From assembly GCA_963739625.1 (NCBI GenBank), contig CAVUAU010000009.1, positions 62,001-126,000 on the forward strand: a stretch of DNA of 64,000 nt. Direction: 5' to 3'. The notes under the pieces were generated by a model. It was not told where the DNA came from, did not search any database, and saw only the letters and a program-made list of their open reading frames with translations. Shown one piece after another: positions 7,414 to 17,524 of this stretch (position 1 is the stretch's first letter; each line of letters opens with the position of its first letter). The stretch is from Salinimicrobium sp963739625 (GTDB taxonomy: Bacteria > Bacteroidota > Bacteroidia > Flavobacteriales > Flavobacteriaceae). The translations under genes were made by a program, and so were the position numbers.

Positions 7414-9876
7414 ATGAACAAAACACAACTCATAAAAATAGCTGACAACTGGTTCAAAAGCCAGGGCTGGAAAGTTTTTCCTTTTCAAAAAGAGGTCTGG
7501 AATGCCTTTTTAGAAGGGAAGCACGGCCTGCTCAACGCGCCTACCGGAAGCGGGAAAACTTATGCGCTCTGGATCCCTATAGTGCTGGACTACATCAGGA
7601 ATAATCCGGGGTATAAAGAAAAACACAAACCCGGACTTAAAGCAATCTGGATTACGCCTTTACGTGCACTTTCAGTAGAAATAGAGCAGGCGGCAAACCG
7701 CTTTGCGAAGGAAAATGGCCTGCCGTTGACGGTAGGAATAAGAACGGGAGATACTTCCCAAAAGATCAGGGCGGCTCAAAAAAAACAAATGCCCGACCTG
7801 TTGATCACCACGCCGGAAAGCTTGCAACTACTACTCTCGTCAAAAGGCTACAAAAAAACTTTTAAAGATCTCAACGCTATTGTCATAGATGAGTGGCATG
7901 AATTGCTGGGCACAAAACGAGGGGTGCAGGTAGAACTGGCGCTGAGCAGGCTCAAGAATATTGCTCCAAAAATAAAGATCTGGGGGATTTCTGCCACCAT
8001 TGGAAATCTGCAGCAGGCAAGGAAGGTGTTATTGGGCCCGGAATCTGAGGCTTTCAAAAATTCTGTTTTAGTGAAGGCGAGAATTCCGAAGAAGATAACC
8101 GTGAAATCTGTGATTCCTGAAGAAATGGAAACCTTTCCCTGGCGGGGCCACTTGGGATTGCACCTGCTGGACGCAGTGGTTCCTATCATCAGGAATAGCA
8201 GGACTACCATCCTCTTTACAAATACCCGTTCGCAGTGTGAAATATGGTTTCAGCGGATACTTCAAAAATACCCGGAATTTGCCGGAGAACTTGCCATGCA
8301 CCACGGCAGTATCAATAAAGAGACGCGGCTGTGGGTGGAGCAGGCGATTAGAGATGAGGAGCTAAAGGCCGTGGTTGCCACTTCAAGTCTGGATCTGGGG
8401 GTAGATTTTGCGCCGGTGGAAACAATTATTCAGATCGGTGGTCCCAAAGGGGTGGCGCGTTTCCTGCAGCGCGCCGGTCGCAGCGGCCACCGTCCAGGGG
8501 AAGAGAGCGTCATCTATTTTCTTCCTACTCACGCTATGGAACTCATCGAAGCCTCGGCCTTGCAAAAGGCGGTGAAGCATACGGTGGTTGAAGACCGGGT
8601 GCCTTATTTGCTGTCTTATGATGTGCTTATCCAGTACCTTACTACTCTGGCAGTATCAGACGGATTTTTTCCGAAGGAGATCTATCCCGAAGTAAAATCT
8701 ACTTTTTGCTACCAGTCACTTTCCGAAGAAGACTGGAGATGGATCCTCAATTTTGTCACCCGCGGCAGTCAGACGCTGCAGGCCTATGATGAATATAAGA
8801 AGATCGAGATCGAGGAGGACGGGAAATTCAAAGTGAACAACCGTGCCATCGCTATGCGTCATAGACTGCAGATTGGCACCATAGTGAGTGACGCGGTTTT
8901 GGCGGTAAAATATCTGGGCGGCGGTTACATTGGAACAATAGAGGAATGGTTCATTTCAAAATTAAGTCCGGGGGATGTGTTCACTTTTGCCGGAAAGAAC
9001 CTCGAGCTGTACCAGATCAAGAATATGCAGGTGATCGTAAAGCGGTCAAAGCAGAAGAATTCCCGCTTCCCCAGCTGGGCCGGCGGGCGAATGACCTTTT
9101 CTGCACAAATGAGCGACCTGCTGCGGGAGGAGATGAATGCTGCGGCCGAAAAAGGCCAAAAATCAACCGAATTAAAGGCGCTTGCCAACATTTTTAAGAG
9201 ACAGAAAAAGGAATCTATTATTCCTGGTAAAAATGAATTCCTGATCGAGACCTTTAAAACCCGCGAAGGGCATCATGCCATTTTTTACCCTTTTGAAGGC
9301 CGCTTTGTACATGAAGCCCTGGCAAGTCTGCTGGCCTATCGCATTAGTTTGCTGTCACCCATTACTTTTTCGCTTGCTTTTAATGACTACGGCTTCGAGC
9401 TGCTGTCTGACCAGGCAATTGACATGCAGCAGGTGCTGGACAACAACCTTTTTTCTGCTGATTATCTCATGGACGACCTGCAAAAAAGCCTCAACTCGAC
9501 AGAAATGGCGCGACGAAAATTCAGGGATATCGCGGTGATCTCCGGGCTGGTCTTTACCGGTTTTCCAAATAAGATGATCAAGACGAAACACCTGCAGTCC
9601 AATTCGCAACTGCTGTTTAGCGTGTTTAGGGATTACGAACCCGATAATTTGTTGTACAGGCAGGCCTTCAGGGAAACTTTTGAACATCAGCTTGAGGAGG
9701 GAAGGCTGCGGTTGGCGCTGGAACGAATAGCGGGACAAAACATGGTGTGGAAGCAATGTGAAAAACCAACCCCTTTTGCTTTTCCTATCATTACAGACCG
9801 AATGCGGGAGAAATTGTCTTCAGAAAAACTGGAAGATCGCATTAAACGCATGATGGCACAGTGGGAAAATGTCTAG
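7414..9876 (+). CDS. Ligase-associated DNA damage response DEXH-box helicase (Lhr-core)
   Basis: An 820-residue superfamily 2 helicase of the Lhr-core type, predicted to unwind DNA 3' to 5' in the repair cassette. Walker A APTGSGKT is at residues 42-49, the DEWH box is in VIDEWHELLG (about 160), motif III in ISATIG, and motif VI in QRAGRSGHRPG (about 352). After the two RecA domains come a winged-helix region and the conserved Lhr C-terminal half (GRFVHEALASLLAYRIS). The start at 7414 is preferred over an in-frame ATG at 7375, which lies inside repeat copy C and would add 13 unrelated residues. In related genomes it usually sits directly beside the ligase gene; here the DUF559 element intervenes. 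Confidence 0.93.
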   Translation: MNKTQLIKIADNWFKSQGWKVFPFQKEVWNAFLEGKHGLLNAPTGSGKTYALWIPIVLDYIRNNPGYKEKHKPGLKAIWITPLRALSVEIEQAANRFAKENGLPLTVGIRTGDTSQKIRAAQKKQMPDLLITTPESLQLLLSSKGYKKTFKDLNAIVIDEWHELLGTKRGVQVELALSRLKNIAPKIKIWGISATIGNLQQARKVLLGPESEAFKNSVLVKARIPKKITVKSVIPEEMETFPWRGHLGLHLLDAVVPIIRNSRTTILFTNTRSQCEIWFQRILQKYPEFAGELAMHHGSINKETRLWVEQAIRDEELKAVVATSSLDLGVDFAPVETIIQIGGPKGVARFLQRAGRSGHRPGEESVIYFLPTHAMELIEASALQKAVKHTVVEDRVPYLLSYDVLIQYLTTLAVSDGFFPKEIYPEVKSTFCYQSLSEEDWRWILNFVTRGSQTLQAYDEYKKIEIEEDGKFKVNNRAIAMRHRLQIGTIVSDAVLAVKYLGGGYIGTIEEWFISKLSPGDVFTFAGKNLELYQIKNMQVIVKRSKQKNSRFPSWAGGRMTFSAQMSDLLREEMNAAAEKGQKSTELKALANIFKRQKKESIIPGKNEFLIETFKTREGHHAIFYPFEGRFVHEALASLLAYRISLLSPITFSLAFNDYGFELLSDQAIDMQQVLDNNLFSADYLMDDLQKSLNSTEMARRKFRDIAVISGLVFTGFPNKMIKTKHLQSNSQLLFSVFRDYEPDNLLYRQAFRETFEHQLEEGRLRLALERIAGQNMVWKQCEKPTPFAFPIITDRMREKLSSEKLEDRIKRMMAQWENV

Positions 9877-9884
9877 TAAAAACT

Positions 9885-9892
9885 TAACTTTG
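9885..9892 (+). promoter_or_regulatory. Putative -7 box (TAACTTTG) upstream of pdeM
   Basis: TAACTTTG matches TAnnTTTG 24 bases before the pdeM start, suggesting that pdeM can be transcribed independently of the helicase. No clear -33 TTG is seen. Confidence 0.35.
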
Positions 9893-9916
9893 CGCGCCCA
9901 TTAATGCCCTTCAAAA

Positions 9917-10561
9917 GTGTCAAAAACCGTTTCTCTTCAAATACACCGGCAGGAGTTTATACTTCATCCTACCGGCGCCCTTTTTTGGGAGGAACAGGAT
10001 ATGTTATTGATCAGCGATGTGCATTTGGGGAAGATTTCCCACTTCCGCAAGCATGGAAGTGCGCTGCCACAGCAGGCGGTTAATGGAAATTTCAAGAAAC
10101 TCAATGAGGTAGTGAACTTTTTTCAGCCTCAAAAAATAGCATTTTTGGGGGATCTTTTTCACAGCGCCCTCAACAGTGAATGGCAGCTATTTGAGTCCTG
10201 GTTAGAAAATATTTCTGCGGAAGTAATTCTTATTGAGGGCAATCACGACATCATTTCTCCTCTAAAATATGAGGCTTTGGGCGTAAAAAGTATTCCTGAA
10301 CTCGTGCTGGGCGATTTCTTTCTCACCCACCACCCCGAGAAAAGAACGGGATTTTTCAACTTTTCGGGACACCTGCATCCGGGAGTGAAGATCTCTGGAA
10401 AGGCAAGGCAGGAGCTAAAATTGCCATGTTTTTTTCAGTCTAAAGGGCAGATGATCCTTCCGGCGTTTGGAGAATTCACGGGAAAATATATTCTGGATCC
10501 GCAGGAGGCAGAGCAGGTGTACCTCATTACTTCCGAAGAAGTCATACCTCTCAAAAAGTGA
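9917..10561 (+). CDS. pdeM: Ligase-associated DNA damage response endonuclease PdeM
   Basis: A 214-residue calcineurin-like metallophosphoesterase. The metal-binding motifs are in the expected order: SDVHLGK (DxH, about residues 33-39), FLGDLFHS (GD, about 74-81), EGNHDI (GNH, about 108-113) and THHPEK and SGHLHPG (HH and GHxH, about 136 and 149). In this family it acts as the phosphoesterase/endonuclease partner of the Lhr helicase. The frame opens with GTG at 9917; no ATG is available near the N-terminus. It lies 40 bases after the helicase stop and is the last gene of the cassette. Confidence 0.9.
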   Translation: MSKTVSLQIHRQEFILHPTGALFWEEQDMLLISDVHLGKISHFRKHGSALPQQAVNGNFKKLNEVVNFFQPQKIAFLGDLFHSALNSEWQLFESWLENISAEVILIEGNHDIISPLKYEALGVKSIPELVLGDFFLTHHPEKRTGFFNFSGHLHPGVKISGKARQELKLPCFFQSKGQMILPAFGEFTGKYILDPQEAEQVYLITSEEVIPLKK

Positions 10562-10773
10562 ATTTTTAGGCTGCTTTTCTACAGCAACAGCAGCTGCTTC
10601 TGTTAAGTTATACTTAAACTTTATCATAGTAAAAAATACATAACTCATTGTAATAAAAGAATATAGCTGCATTCAGTTTAGACACCTGAGGTTTTAACAA
10701 ATGCTATTTTTCGATCATCTTTTGCTAACTTAGGAGGAACACCTTTTACTGTTAACAACAAAACGAGATCAAG

Positions 10774-12619
10774 ATGCAAATTGAGGGGGAGAAACACAGG
10801 TATCAGCCCATTGAAAACTACGGAATTATTGGAGACCTCAACACCATCGCCCTGGTGGGACTCGATGGGAGCATAGATTTTATGTGTTTTCCAAATTTTG
10901 ATTCCCCTTCGGTTTTTGCTTCGCTCCTGGATGCCGATAGAGGCGGAAAGTTTCAGATCGAGCCTGTTTTCAAGAGGAAAAAGAACAGGCAGCTTTACCT
11001 TCCCGATACCAATGTGCTGCTTACCACGATTCCTTTCCGAAGAAGGAGTGGGAGAAATTACAGATTTTATGCCTGTGGAGGAGCTGTACTGCGGGAAAGA
11101 ACTCATAAGGCGCGTCACTACCGTGAGGGGAGAGGTGTGTTACGAGATGAAATGCCGCCCCCGTTTTGATTACGGCCGTAGCGCGCATACTATAGAAACA
11201 GTTTCAGAAAATGAGATCATCTTTTCAAGTTCTGAAGAAGAAAAAACCAGGCTGCGGCTTGTAAGTTCGGTGCCTCTAAGAATAGAGGACGGTGACGTGG
11301 TGGCACAGTTTACCCTTGGGCCCGGAGAAACTGCCGACTTCCTGCTGGAGCACATTAGCAAAGAATCAACGCGCGATATAGACCTTGAAGAGTTTGTGAC
11401 GAAAAGCCTCTACGATACGGTGAATTACTGGAAAAACTGGATTGACCAGTCGCGGTACGGTGGCCGCTGGCGAGAAATGGTCAACCGCTCTTCTCTCGTG
11501 CTTAAGCTGCTTACCTCCTATAATTACGGCTCTATCATTGCCGCCGGGACTTTTAGTCTGCCCGAAAGCATTGGCGGCTCAAGGAATTTTGATTACCGCT
11601 ATACCTGGATACGCGATGCCTCATTTTCAATGTACGCCTTGATTCTGCTGGGTTATACGAGGGAAGCCGGGGCATTTATGCAATGGGTCGAGAAACAGTG
11701 TGAGGATATTAAGAACCAGAATCGCCTGGGGATCATGTATGCGGTCGACGGCAAGAGAAAGCTGGAGGAAAAAGTGCTTGAAGATTTTGAAGGCTACAAA
11801 CATTCCACTCCCGTGCGCATAGGAAATGACGCCTACGGGCAGTTGCAGCTGGATATCTATGGAGAATTGTTAGATGCGGTGTACCAGTATAACAAGTATG
11901 GAGAGCCCATTAGCTATGACTTTTGGAAAAACCTGGAAAATCAGTTAGACTGGCTGGTGGATAACTGGAATCAGCCAGATGAAGGGATTTGGGAAGTGCG
12001 TGGCGGCCGAAGGAAATTCCTCTACTCACGACTTATGGTATGGGTGGCTTTTGACAGGGCTATAAAAATTGCCGAAACCCGCTCCTTCCCGCTTAATGGA
12101 AAATGGGCGGCAGAAAGAGACCGGGTCTTTAACAGCGTTTTTGACGAATACTGGGATGAGGAGAAACAGTCCTTTATGCAGTACCCCGGTGCAGAAACCG
12201 TAGATGCTTCAACGCTGCTCATGCCCCTGGTGAGATTCATAAGTCCCAAGGATCCGCGATGGCTTTCTACCCTGGAGAGGATAGAGAAAGAACTGGTTTC
12301 AGATTCCCTCGTGTACCGCTATAAACCCGATGTTGCTGCCTTTGATGGCTTTGTTAGTCATGAAGGTACCTTTTCAATGTGTAGTTTTTGGTATGTGGAA
12401 TGCCTTTCCCGGGCGGGGCAGCTTGAAAAAGCAAGATTTTACTTTGAAAAAATGCTGGGATACGCCAATCACGTAGGTCTTTATGCCGAACAACTCGGGT
12501 TTAGAGGAGAGCATTTAGGTAATTTCCCGCAGGCCTTTACCCACCTCGGGTTAATAAGTGCGGCGCATAACCTGGATAAGCAATTGAATGATAGTAGAAA
12601 CAAGAACATAAATTCTTAA
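10774..12619 (+). CDS. Glycoside hydrolase family 15 protein (glucoamylase/trehalase-like; one-base frameshift)
   Basis: Releases glucose from alpha-glucosides; in bacteria this subgroup includes trehalases and glucoamylases. Corrected, it is 614 residues: an N-terminal beta-sandwich (YQPIENYGIIGDLNTIALVG...DFMCFPNFDSPSVFASLLD) and an alpha/alpha barrel starting near SRNFDYRYTWIRDASFS. Both catalytic glutamates are visible, the general acid in EGIWEVRG and the base in GEHLGNFPQAFTHLG. The frame slips once between 11021 and 11031: frame 1 reads NVLLTTIPF, and the real continuation FLSEEGVGEITDFMP is one base over. No signal peptide, so probably cytoplasmic. Its TAA abuts the ATG of the glucose dehydrogenase gene. 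Confidence 0.88.
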
Positions 12620-13736
12620 ATGATGAAAGCAATTTCTTTGATCCCCGGAACAACAGATATTTCCCTGATTGAGGTAGAGGAACCAAAACTCAATCATTCA
12701 GAAGCCATTAAACTGAAGGTGAGGCAGGTTGGAATTTGTGGGACAGACCGGGAAGAAGCCAGCGGTGGCCGGGCAGATGCCCCTCTTGGTAAGAAGAGAT
12801 TGACTGTGGGTCACGAAATGTTTGGTGAGGTAGTAGAAGTAGGAGCAGGTGTAAAGAATGTCAAACCCGGAGATTTCGGGTCTGTTCACGGTTCGCCGTG
12901 GCTGCGGAAAGTGCGATGCCTGTCTAAACGGCCGTAGCGATATGTGTTACACGGGCGATTATAAAGAGCGAGGGATCAAGGAACTTGACGGTTTTCAATC
13001 TGAAGTTGTCGTAGACCTGGAAGAAAATTTTATTAAGGTGCCCGAAAGTATTAGGGAAATAGGTGTCTTGACTGAGCCCATGTCTGTTGCTGCCAAGGCT
13101 ATTGATGAAGCCATGAAGGTGCAAAAGGAACGCCTCAAAGATTTTGACGATGTAAGCAAATGGCTTCACGGGAAAAAAGTGCTCGTGGCGGGAATTGGTG
13201 CGATTGGTCTGCTCGCAGCCTTTGCTTTGCGATTAAGAGGAGCTGAGGTTTACGGGCTTGATGTTGTGGATGAAGATTCGCTGCGGCCGGGGATCCTCAA
13301 AGAAATTGGCGGAGTTTATATTGACGGGAGAGATGTAGAAACCACCAATATCGATATCAAGATAGGCGAAATGGATTTCATTTTTGAGGCTGCAGGAATA
13401 GCCAAGCTGCAGTTCGAATTGATAGATGCTTTAGGAATCAATGGGATCTATGTTGCAACCGGTATTCCGGGCGGAGATCGGCCGGTAAGTATCAATGGCC
13501 CCGATCTTATGAGGCAAATCGTTCTTAAAAATCAAATTTTGCTGGGCAGCGTAAATGCAGGGCCACAGCATTTTGAGATGGCAGTATCAGATCTTGCCAA
13601 AAGCAAAGAAAAATGGCCAGAGGTGATAAAAAAGTTGATTACTCAGCGCCTTTCTGCGGAAGATTTCAGATTAGCGTTGGGACATTCTGTTGACGGGATT
13701 AAAGTAGTGGTGGATTGGGAGAATTCTGAAATCTAG
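12620..13736 (+). CDS. Glucose 1-dehydrogenase, zinc-dependent MDR family (one-base frameshift)
   Basis: Oxidises glucose to gluconolactone with NAD(P). Corrected, it has 371 residues. It shows the catalytic-zinc motifs GICGTDREE (Cys, about residue 40) and VGHEMFGE (His-Glu, about 63), the four-cysteine structural zinc loop CGKCDACLNGRSDMC (about residues 96-110), and the Rossmann dinucleotide motif VAGIGAIGLLAAF (about 190). The overall plan is that of archaeal-type glucose dehydrogenases. An extra T at about 12881 shifts the frame between KPGDFG and LFTVRRGCGKCD. The start directly follows the GH15 stop (TAA then ATG), which links glucose release to glucose oxidation in one transcript. Confidence 0.88.
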
Positions 13737-13746
13737 AGAGGTGTCA

Positions 13747-13759
13747 AAAATGACATTTT
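13747..13759. repeat. AAAATGACATTTT palindrome after the glucose dehydrogenase stop
   Basis: A perfect 13-bp palindrome with a one-base centre, 10 bases after the stop codon. The same core recurs at 37282-37300, 37393-37405 and 46345-46357. It may be an AT-only terminator or a protein site. Confidence 0.5.
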
Positions 13760-13903
13760 AGGGGAATATTTTTTTCCCGGATTAAAATCCGGGGCTATTT
13801 CATTCCCTACAATCATTCCCAATTAACCATTCCCCAATCACTAATCACCAATATTTAACTCCTTCTTAAAACCTTCAGCTCAAGCTGAAACCTCAGAACT
13901 TCT

Positions 13904-13911
13904 TATCTTTG
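13904..13911 (+). promoter_or_regulatory. -7 box (TATCTTTG) of mfd
   Basis: TATCTTTG followed by CACAAAA is a typical flavobacterial -7 region. It lies 17 bases before the predicted TTG start, so the leader would be only about ten bases. Confidence 0.55.
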
Positions 13912-13928
13912 CACAAAATTTTTAATTT

Positions 13929-16900
13929 TTGAGTAAATCTTCTATCGCCCAAAGCTTTGCACAGTCGGCTCAACAGCTGGAACTGGGGAAAGCTATTGCC
14001 CAACCTCAACAAAATGTACATTTAAAAGGCCTTGTTGGCTCGGCACTTTCTTTTGTGATCACTAATGCCTTTGAGGATTCAGAAAAGCCATTTTTGCTGA
14101 TCTTCAACGACAAGGAGGAAGCGGCTTACTATCTGAATGACCTGGAGCAGCTGGTGGGGGAGAAGCACGTGCTTTTTTACCCCGGAAGTTATCGCCGGCC
14201 TTATCAGATAGAAGAAACCGATAATGCGAACGTACTCTTGCGGGCTGAAGTTCTAAACCGCATTAATTCCCGGAAGAAACCCGCCCTCATAGTCACTTAC
14301 CCCGATGCCCTTTTTGAAAAGGTGGTCACCCGGAAGGAACTTGAAAAGAATACTTTGAAGATCCATATCGATGACGAACTTTCCATCGACTTTGTCAATG
14401 AGGTCATGTTCGAATACAAGTTCAAAAGAGTGGATTTTGTGACCGAACCGGGCGAGTTTTCAGTGCGAGGCGGGATCCTGGATGTTTTTTCCTTCAGTAA
14501 TGATGAACCTTATCGTATCGAATTTTTTGGCGATGAGGTGGAAAGCATCAGGACCTTTGATGTAGAGACCCAGCTTTCCGTAGATAAGGTCAAAAAGATC
14601 AGCATTATTCCCAATGTTGAACACAAGCGCACAGAAGAGGTGCGGGAGAGTTTTCTCAAGTACATTTCAGATAAGACCGTAGTGTTCACTAAAGATCTTG
14701 AATTACTGTCGGCGCAGGTGGACAAACTTTTTGTCAAAGCTGTGGAGGCTTTCAAGGATCTTTCCGAAGAAATAAAACACGGCACGCCCGAAGAATTGTT
14801 CTGCAATTCCACACTTTTGAAGGAGCAGATGCAGGACTATTCGGTGGTAGAAATGTCCAGCCGGCATTACCAGTTGCAGCCGGGGCAGGAGCCAAAAGTG
14901 ATAGAATTCGACACGAAACCACAACCTTCCTTCAACAAACATTTTGATTTGCTGATACAGGACCTGCACGAGCGGTCTGAAGAAGGCTACACCAATTATA
15001 TTTTCTGCGTCAGCGAACAGCAGGCCAAGCGTTTTCACGACATTTTTGATGATGTTGATAAAGAGGTGAAGTACAAAACTGTCGTGCTTTCCATGTACCA
15101 GGGCTTTATTGATGAGAATTCGAAAATGGTGTGTTATACAGATCACCAGATCTTTGAGCGCTATCATAAATTCCACCTGAAGAACGGCTACGCTAAGAAA
15201 CAGGCAATCACGCTGAAGGAATTAACGAGTCTGGAGGTGGGGGATTACGTGACTCACATCGACCACGGAATCGGGAAATTCGGCGGACTTCAAAAAATTG
15301 ATGTCGAAGGCAAAAAGCAGGAGGCGATCAAACTCATTTATGGGGAACGCGATATTCTTTACCTGAGCATTCATTCGCTGCACAAGATCTCCAAGTATAA
15401 CGGCAAGGACGGGAAACCGCCCAAGATCTACAAATTGGGCAGCAACGCCTGGAAAAATCTGAAGCAGAAGACCAAGGCACGCGTCAAGCATATCGCCTAC
15501 AACCTTATCGAGTTGTACGCTAAACGCCGCCTGCAAAAAGGCTTCGGCTTTGGTCCCGATTCTTACCTGCAGCACGAGCTGGAAGCTTCGTTTATTTACG
15601 AAGACACTCCCGATCAAAGTACTGCGACGGCCGATGTGAAAGCCGATATGGAAAACGAGCGCCCCATGGATCGTCTCGTTTGCGGGGATGTTGGCTTCGG
15701 AAAGACCGAGGTAGCGATTAGAGCCGCCTTCAAAGCAGTAGACAACGGGAAACAGGTGGCAGTTTTGGTTCCAACTACCATTCTTGCCTTTCAGCATTAC
15801 AAGACGTTCACCGAACGGCTGAAGGATTTTCCGGTTACTGTCGATTACCTGAACCGTTTTAGGACTGCTAAGGAAAGAAGAACTACCCTGGAAGAACTGG
15901 CAAACGGAAAAGTTGATATTGTCATTGGGACACATCAACTGGTAAATAAGGCCGTAAAATTCAAGGATCTCGGATTGCTTATCGTTGATGAGGAACAAAA
16001 GTTCGGAGTTGCCGTAAAAGATAAACTGAAGACCATCAAAGAAAACGTGGATACGTTAACATTGACCGCGACGCCAATCCCGCGTACGCTGCAGTTCAGT
16101 TTGATGGCTGCGAGGGACCTTTCCACTATTACGACTCCGCCGCCCAACCGGTATCCGATTGAGTCGCATGTGATAAGATTTTCCGAAGAGACTATTCGGG
16201 ATGCCATTTCTTACGAAATTCAGCGGGGCGGGCAGGTTTTCTTCATCCACAACAGAGTTGAAAATATTAAGGAAGTTGCGGGAATGATACAGCGGCTGGT
16301 GCCCGATGCAAAGATCGGGATTGGTCACGGGCAGATGGAAGGGAAGAAACTGGAGCAACTCATGCTGAAGTTCATGAATGGGGAATTTGATGTGCTGGTT
16401 TCTACCACCATTGTGGAAAGTGGACTGGATGTTTCGAATGCCAATACAATTTTCATCAATAATGCCAATAACTTCGGACTTTCAGACCTGCACCAGATGC
16501 GCGGAAGGGTAGGCCGAAGCAACAAAAAAGCCTTCTGTTATTTTATTACTCCGCCATACTCGGCCATGACGGATGATGCCCGAAAGAGGATTACCGCTTT
16601 GGAACAATTCAGCGAGCTGGGCAGCGGGTTCAATATCGCGATGAAAGACCTGGAAATTCGTGGCGCAGGAGATCTTTTAGGAGGGGAACAATAGTGGATT
16701 TATCAATGAAATTGGATTTGATACTTACCAGAAAATTTTGAACGAAGCCATTGAAGAGCTCAAGGAAAATGAGTTCAAGGACTTGTACGCCGACCAGGTT
16801 TCGGAAGATAAAGAGTATGTAAAAGACACGCAGATAGATTCAGATTTTGAATTGCTTTTCCCTGATGATTACATCAACAACATTTCTGAACGTCTCAATC

Positions 16901-17304
16901 TCTACACTCAGCTCAACAACATCAAAAATGAAGAAGAGCTGGAAAAATTCGAAGCAGAGCTTATTGACCGCTTTGGCGAACTTCCCGATCCTGCTCAGGA
17001 TCTGCTGAACAGCGTCCGCATCAAATGGATCGCTTCGGCAATCGGGTTAGAGAAGATCGTGATGAAACAGGGCAAGCTGATAGGCTACTTCATCGCCGAT
17101 CAAAGTTCAGGTTTTTACAATAGCAAGGCTTTTTCAAAAGTGCTGCAGTTTGTGCAGACGCATCCACATAGCTGCACAATGAAAGAAAAGAAAACCCGTG
17201 CCGGCCTGAGGTTGTTATTGACCTTTGAGAAAGTAACTTCGGTAGATCGTGCTTTGCAGGTGTTGAAGCCGCTGGATGTGAAGGCGAAGGTGGAGGTGGA
17301 GTAA
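13929..17304 (+). CDS. mfd: Transcription-repair coupling factor Mfd (one-base frameshift)
   Basis: Removes RNA polymerase stalled at lesions and recruits UvrA. Corrected, it has 1124 residues, normal for Mfd. In order: UvrB-like N-terminal domain (GSYRRPYQIEETDNANVLLR, EFSVRGGILDVFSF), the polymerase-interacting domain (LEVGDYVTHIDHGIGKFGG, about residue 440), the translocase with Walker A GDVGFGKTE (about 590) and DEEQ (about 690), TRG-type motifs in GRVGRSNKKAF, and the C-terminal TRCF domain. The stop at 16692-16694 is created by one extra T: LLGGEQ is followed in the next frame by SGFINEIGFDTYQKILNEAI. The predicted start is TTG at 13929, just after a strong -7 box. Confidence 0.93.
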
Positions 17305-17335
17305 AAATAACAGGCTCTCAAAAATGGTATTTTAC

Positions 17336-17371
17336 AGACCTCACAGGTCTTGAAGATCTGTGAGGTCTTTT
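17336..17371 (+). terminator. Intrinsic terminator of mfd
   Basis: AGACCTCACAG (17336-17346) pairs with CTGTGAGGTCT (17358-17368), followed by a T-rich run, 31 bases after the mfd stop. Confidence 0.85.
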
Positions 17372-17524
17372 TCATTTCCCTAAAATACCCTTAACGGCTT
17401 CTGCAGTTTGTTCTGCTTTGATTAACTTGTTGAAAAGGAGCTTTTTTGCAATGAAAAAGGTCATTTTGAGGCTAAAAGCTTCCAAAAATGTCTTTTTTGA
17501 AGCTTTTTCTAATCATCCATTCAA

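Noticed and set aside
15222..15998. 258-codon open frame on the minus strand inside mfd
   Set aside because: It lies wholly antisense to the conserved Mfd translocase region and shows no domain or start context. It is a shadow of codon bias.
16680..16740. Mfd split into two functional polypeptides
   Set aside because: The second part has no start codon with its own leader that would begin before conserved residues, and one base restores a normal full-length Mfd.
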